12,109 nt of DNA from Citrobacter sp. GTDB taxonomy: Bacteria; Pseudomonadota; Gammaproteobacteria; Enterobacterales; Enterobacteriaceae. The position numbers and the translations under genes were made by a program. Shown one piece after another: positions 8,908-12,109 of this stretch (position 1 is the stretch's first letter; each line of letters starts with the position of its first letter). Below the pieces are notes generated by a model. That model was not told the origin of the DNA, did not search any database, and worked only from the letters and a program-made list of their open reading frames with translations. The stretch is from the NCBI GenBank assembly GCA_019415335.1, contig DXKH01000124.1, forward strand, positions 1-12,109, in the 5' to 3' direction.

Positions 8908-9567
8908 GTGAAAGAGATTATTGATGGATTCCTTAAATTCCAGCGCGAGGCATTTCCGAAGCGGGAAGCCTTGTTTAAACAGCTGGCGACACAGCAAAGC
9001 CCGCGCACCCTTTTTATCTCCTGCTCCGACAGCCGTCTGGTCCCTGAGCTGGTGACGCAACGTGAGCCTGGCGATCTGTTCGTTATTCGCAACGCGGGCA
9101 ATATCGTTCCTTCCTACGGGCCAGAACCCGGTGGCGTTTCTGCTTCGGTGGAGTACGCCGTCGCTGCGCTTCGGGTATCTGACATTGTGATTTGCGGTCA
9201 TTCCAACTGCGGCGCGATGACCTCCATTGCCAGCTGTCAGTGCATGGACCATATGCCTGCCGTTTCCCACTGGCTGCGTTATGCCGATTCAGCCCGCGTC
9301 GTTAATGAGGCGCGCCCGCATCCCGATTTACCGTCAAAAGCTGCGGCGATGGTACGTGAAAACGTCATTGCTCAGTTGGCTAATTTGCAAACTCATCCAT
9401 CGGTGCGCCTGGCGCTCGAAGAGGGGCGGATCGCCCTGCACGGCTGGGTCTACGACATTGCAAGCGGCAGCATCGCAGCTTTTGACGGCGCAACCCGCCA
9501 GTTTGTGCCACTGGCCGCTAATCCTCGAGTTTGTGCCATACCGCTACGCCAACCGACCGCAGCGTAA
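8908..9567 (+). CDS. cynT: beta-carbonic anhydrase of the cyanate operon
   Basis: Zinc enzyme interconverting CO2 and bicarbonate. During cyanate breakdown CynS consumes bicarbonate and releases CO2, and CynT rehydrates that CO2 before it leaves the cell, preventing bicarbonate depletion. The 219-residue product is a beta-class carbonic anhydrase: zinc ligands Cys39, His98 and Cys101 and the Asp41/Arg43 dyad are all present in SCSDSRL and GHSNCGAM, along with the RNAGN segment at 61-65. Translation begins with GTG 8908, with AGAGG at 8897-8901 at good spacing. It is first in cynTSX and starts 109 nt from the divergent cynR. A second E. coli beta-class enzyme (Can) exists elsewhere; gene context identifies this one as CynT. 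Confidence 0.97.
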   Translation: MKEIIDGFLKFQREAFPKREALFKQLATQQSPRTLFISCSDSRLVPELVTQREPGDLFVIRNAGNIVPSYGPEPGGVSASVEYAVAALRVSDIVICGHSNCGAMTSIASCQCMDHMPAVSHWLRYADSARVVNEARPHPDLPSKAAAMVRENVIAQLANLQTHPSVRLALEEGRIALHGWVYDIASGSIAAFDGATRQFVPLAANPRVCAIPLRQPTAA

Positions 9568-9579
9568 CCTTATTTTTAA

Positions 9580-10068
<489 letters not shown>

Positions 10069-10100
10069 CAGCCATGCGTAACCATCAAAAGACGTTCACG

Positions 10101-11255
10101 ATGCTGCTGGTTCTGGTGCTGATTGGTCTTAATATGCGACCACTGCTCACCTCCGTCGGGCCACTGCTACCGCAATTGCGCCAGGCAAGCGGAATGAGCT
10201 TTAGCGTGGCTGCCCTGTTGACCGCTCTGCCGGTGGTTACCATGGGCGGGCTGGCGCTGGCCGGAAGCTGGCTTCATCAGCATGTCAGCGAACGTCGCAG
10301 CGTCGCCATCAGTTTGTTACTGATTGCCGTCGGTGCATTGATGCGTGAGCTTTACCCCCAAAGTGCGCTGCTGCTTAGCAGCGTACTGCTTGGTGGAGTG
10401 GGGATCGGCATCATTCAGGCAGTGATGCCTTCGGTAATTAAGCGGCGGTTTCAGCACCGTACGCCACTGGTGATGGGGCTGTGGTCCGCGGCTCTGATGG
10501 GCGGCGGTGGACTTGGTGCCGCCATTACGCCCTGGTTAGTTCAACATAGCGAAACCTGGTATCAAACACTCGCCTGGTGGGCGCTGCCTGCCGTTGTTGC
10601 GCTCTTTGCCTGGTGGTGGCAAAACGCCCGCGAGGTCGCCTCTTCTCACAAGACAACAACCACTCCGGTTCGCGTGGTATTTACTCCCCGCGCGTGGACG
10701 CTGGGTGTTTACTTCGGTCTGATTAACGGTGGTTACGCCAGCCTGATTGCCTGGTTACCCGCTTTCTATATTGAGATTGGTGCCAGCGCGCAGTACAGCG
10801 GTTCCTTGCTGGCATTGATGACGCTTGGGCAAGCAGCAGGGGCATTGCTGATGCCTGCTATGGCTCGCCATCAGGATCGGCGGAAACTTTTGATGCTGGC
10901 GCTGGCGTTACAACTGGTGGGGTTCTGCGGCTTTATCTGGCTGCCGCTGCAATTGCCGGTCTTCTGGGCAATGGTGTGTGGGTTAGGTCTGGGCGGCGCA
11001 TTTCCGCTCTGTTTGCTGCTGGCGCTCGATCACTCTGCGCAACCGGCTATTGCTGGCAAACTGGTGGCGTTTATGCAGGGGATCGGTTTTATCATCGCCG
11101 GGCTTGCTCCCTGGTTTTCTGGTGTGCTGCGTAGTATCAGTGGCAATTACTTGATGGACTGGGCGTTTCATGCGCTGTGCGTCGTTGGGCTGATGATCAT
11201 AACCCTGCGTTTTGCACCAGCACGTTTTCCGCAGCTGTGGGTCAAAGAGGCATGA
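10101..11255 (+). CDS. cynX: MFS transporter of the cyanate operon
   Basis: Inner-membrane protein of the major facilitator superfamily (cyanate permease/NimT-like group). Transport of cyanate is proposed from the operon context but is not well established. The product has about 12 hydrophobic segments in two halves with a charged central loop (residues about 177-200, AREVASSHKTTTTPVRVVF). Two MFS-type basic cytoplasmic loops are visible, HQHVSERR in the first half and RHQDRRK in the second. The start at 10101 gives 384 residues, the length known for E. coli CynX; an in-frame ATG at 10074, only 5 nt after cynS, would add MRNHQKTFT, a plausible basic cytoplasmic tail. Neither has a clear Shine-Dalgarno, so coupling to cynS translation is likely. 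The stop codon TGA lies in a REP-like segment. Confidence 0.93.
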   Translation: MLLVLVLIGLNMRPLLTSVGPLLPQLRQASGMSFSVAALLTALPVVTMGGLALAGSWLHQHVSERRSVAISLLLIAVGALMRELYPQSALLLSSVLLGGVGIGIIQAVMPSVIKRRFQHRTPLVMGLWSAALMGGGGLGAAITPWLVQHSETWYQTLAWWALPAVVALFAWWWQNAREVASSHKTTTTPVRVVFTPRAWTLGVYFGLINGGYASLIAWLPAFYIEIGASAQYSGSLLALMTLGQAAGALLMPAMARHQDRRKLLMLALALQLVGFCGFIWLPLQLPVFWAMVCGLGLGGAFPLCLLLALDHSAQPAIAGKLVAFMQGIGFIIAGLAPWFSGVLRSISGNYLMDWAFHALCVVGLMIITLRFAPARFPQLWVKEA

Positions 11256-11295
11256 TGCGACGCTTGTTTCGCCAGATAATGGAAGAGTGAATTAT

Positions 11296-11325
11296 TGTCG
11301 GATGTGCCCAATGGCGCATCCGACA
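11296..11325. repeat. REP-like hairpin between convergent cynX and lacA
   Basis: TGTCGGATGTGCC and GGCGCATCCGACA pair as a 13-bp stem with one G-T wobble and a CAAT loop. It lies in the 87-nt space where cynTSX and lac transcripts converge, so it may end or stabilise both RNAs. No T-run follows directly. Together with its left flank it matches 5071-5125 at the end of prpE. A 13-nt REP fragment (TGATGCGACGCTT) is found just upstream at 11253-11265. Confidence 0.75.
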
Positions 11326-11342
11326 TTTATTTCAGTGCTTAT

Positions 11343-11954
11343 TTAAACTGAAGGTTCAACTTTATAATCTTTGTAATAATAGTGCTTATCCCGGTCGTTT
11401 ATTTCGCGAATAACCCGACAAGGAACGCCAGCAGCCACGACGTTTGGTGGAATGTCTTTTGTGACGACACTACCCGCGCCAATAACAGCATTATCCCCGA
11501 TGGTGACGCCAGGATTAATGACCACATGACTTCCGATCCAGACGTTATTGCCAATCGTTATCGGAAAAGAGTACATCTCGCCGTTTTTTCTCAATTCATG
11601 GTGTACAGGGTGTCCCGTAACGGAAAGAGTAACATTGGGTGCAATCAATACGTTATCACCGATCGTTACCGTGTAGTCGTCTACAATGGTTAAATTGAAA
11701 TTTGCATAAAAATTGCGGCCTATATGGATGTTGGAACCGTAAGAGAAATAGACGGGTGGTTCTATCCAGGCGTTTTCCCCTACCGTGGCAAACATTTCTT
11801 TAATCAGGCTTTCTCTTTTTTCAACTTCTGATGGATGCGAGTGATTAAACTCATACATTAACGTTTTCCCACGAAGTCTTTTTTCCGGTAAGCCTTCGCA
11901 CATATCGGTAAATAGCTTGCCTGCTTTTATTCTTTCGGTCATTGGCATGTTCAT
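11343..11954 (-). CDS. lacA: galactoside O-acetyltransferase
   Basis: Thiogalactoside transacetylase, the third lac structural gene: transfers acetyl from acetyl-CoA to the 6-hydroxyl of galactosides, thought to help detoxify non-metabolisable sugars. The 203-residue product is a left-handed beta-helix acyltransferase with hexapeptide repeats (TIGDNVLIAPNV, ITIGNNVWIGSHV, TIGDNAVIGAGSV). Catalytic His115 (TGHPVHH) and substrate contacts Ser71, Asn85 and Asp93 are in place. The start at 11954 is MNMPMTERIKAG; an open frame extends 17 codons further into the REP-like spacer and is not used by the family. The ribosome site GGACGGA (complement of 11964-11970) is well spaced. Here the start codon is ATG, whereas I recall TTG in K-12. 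It lies 65 nt after lacY on the lac transcript. Confidence 0.97.
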   Translation of the reverse strand: MNMPMTERIKAGKLFTDMCEGLPEKRLRGKTLMYEFNHSHPSEVEKRESLIKEMFATVGENAWIEPPVYFSYGSNIHIGRNFYANFNLTIVDDYTVTIGDNVLIAPNVTLSVTGHPVHHELRKNGEMYSFPITIGNNVWIGSHVVINPGVTIGDNAVIGAGSVVTKDIPPNVVAAGVPCRVIREINDRDKHYYYKDYKVEPSV

Positions 11955-11980
11955 TGCGATCATTCCGTCCTGATATGTTG

Positions 11981-12010
11981 GTCGGATAAGGCGCTCGCGC
12001 CGCATCCGAC
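11981..12010. repeat. REP-like palindrome in the lacY-lacA spacer
   Basis: GTCGGAT / ATCCGAC outer arms (11981-11987, 12004-12010) and GGCGC / GCGCC inner arms (11990-11994, 11997-12001) form an interrupted hairpin in the 65-nt spacer. The K-12 lac operon has a REP sequence here, where lac mRNA is processed and lacA expression is lowered relative to lacZ and lacY. The arms are of the same family as the palindromes at 5096-5125 and 11296-11325. Confidence 0.8.
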
Positions 12011-12019
12011 ATTGATTGC

Positions 12020-12109
12020 TTAAGCGACTTCATTCACCTGACGACGCAGTAGAGAAAGCGGGCCGGGGCCGCTAAGCGTGAACACGGAAATTAAGGTGAA
12101 GCCCAGCGC
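12020..12109 (-). CDS. lacY: lactose permease, C-terminal end (gene cut by window end)
   Basis: The last 29 codons and stop (TAA, complement of 12020-12022) of the lactose/H+ symporter, too short to be listed as a frame of its own. The translation reads ALGFTLISVFTLSG followed by PGPLSLLRRQVNEVA, which is the known C-terminus of E. coli LacY: the end of the twelfth membrane helix and the cytoplasmic tail. With a full length of 417 residues this would be residues 389-417. It is upstream of lacA on the same (minus) strand; lacZ, lacI and the lac promoter lie beyond the window. Confidence 0.95.
   Translation of the reverse strand, partial: ALGFTLISVFTLSGPGPLSLLRRQVNEVA

Noticed and set aside
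11955..12005. 17-codon N-terminal extension of lacA
   Set aside because: It runs through the REP-like palindrome and its own ATG at 12005 has no ribosome site, whereas GGACGGA supports the start at 11954.

Overview
The window is ordinary Escherichia coli chromosome. Gene content and order (prpBCDE, codBA, cynR, cynTSX, then lacA and lacY on the opposite strand) match the well-known prp-cod-cyn-lac neighbourhood, and the proteins read as near-identical to the K-12 versions, with scattered substitutions that suggest a strain other than K-12. REP-type palindromes of the E. coli kind sit at three gene boundaries. Both ends of the window cut genes: prpB has lost its N-terminal half and lacY is present only as its last 29 codons.

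Layout. 1-5090 (+): the end of prpB, then prpC, prpD and prpE, the propionate (2-methylcitrate cycle) operon, with 33-44 nt gaps and good ribosome binding sites. 5091-5326: two REP-type elements followed by the codBA control region, with a Nac-type site, a PurR-type operator overlapping the -35, and a T-tract at the transcription start. 5327-7859 (+): codB (cytosine permease) and codA (cytosine deaminase), overlapping by 11 bp. 7860-7898: convergent codA/cynR junction with a perfect hairpin. 7899-8798 (-): cynR, the LysR-type regulator. 8799-8907: divergent cynR/cynT control region. 8908-11255 (+): cynT, cynS and cynX (carbonic anhydrase, cyanase, MFS transporter). 11256-11342: convergent cynX/lacA junction with a REP-like hairpin. 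11343-12109 (-): lacA and the lacY tail, separated by another REP-like palindrome; these are the promoter-distal genes of the lac operon.

How the genes work together. PrpE activates propionate to propionyl-CoA, PrpC condenses it with oxaloacetate, PrpD dehydrates 2-methylcitrate, and PrpB (after rehydration to 2-methylisocitrate by aconitase) yields pyruvate and succinate. CodB imports cytosine and CodA converts it to uracil and ammonia. CynS decomposes cyanate with bicarbonate while CynT returns CO2 to bicarbonate; CynX is a membrane transporter of less certain role. LacY and LacA belong to lactose/galactoside metabolism. These are four independently controlled catabolic modules. No gene is unrecognised and I see no mobile element, CRISPR array, RNA gene or undescribed system. 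The points worth a second look are non-coding: the dense codBA promoter, an imperfect 55-nt duplication linking the prpE end to the cynX/lacA junction, and the REP-like hairpins at operon boundaries.
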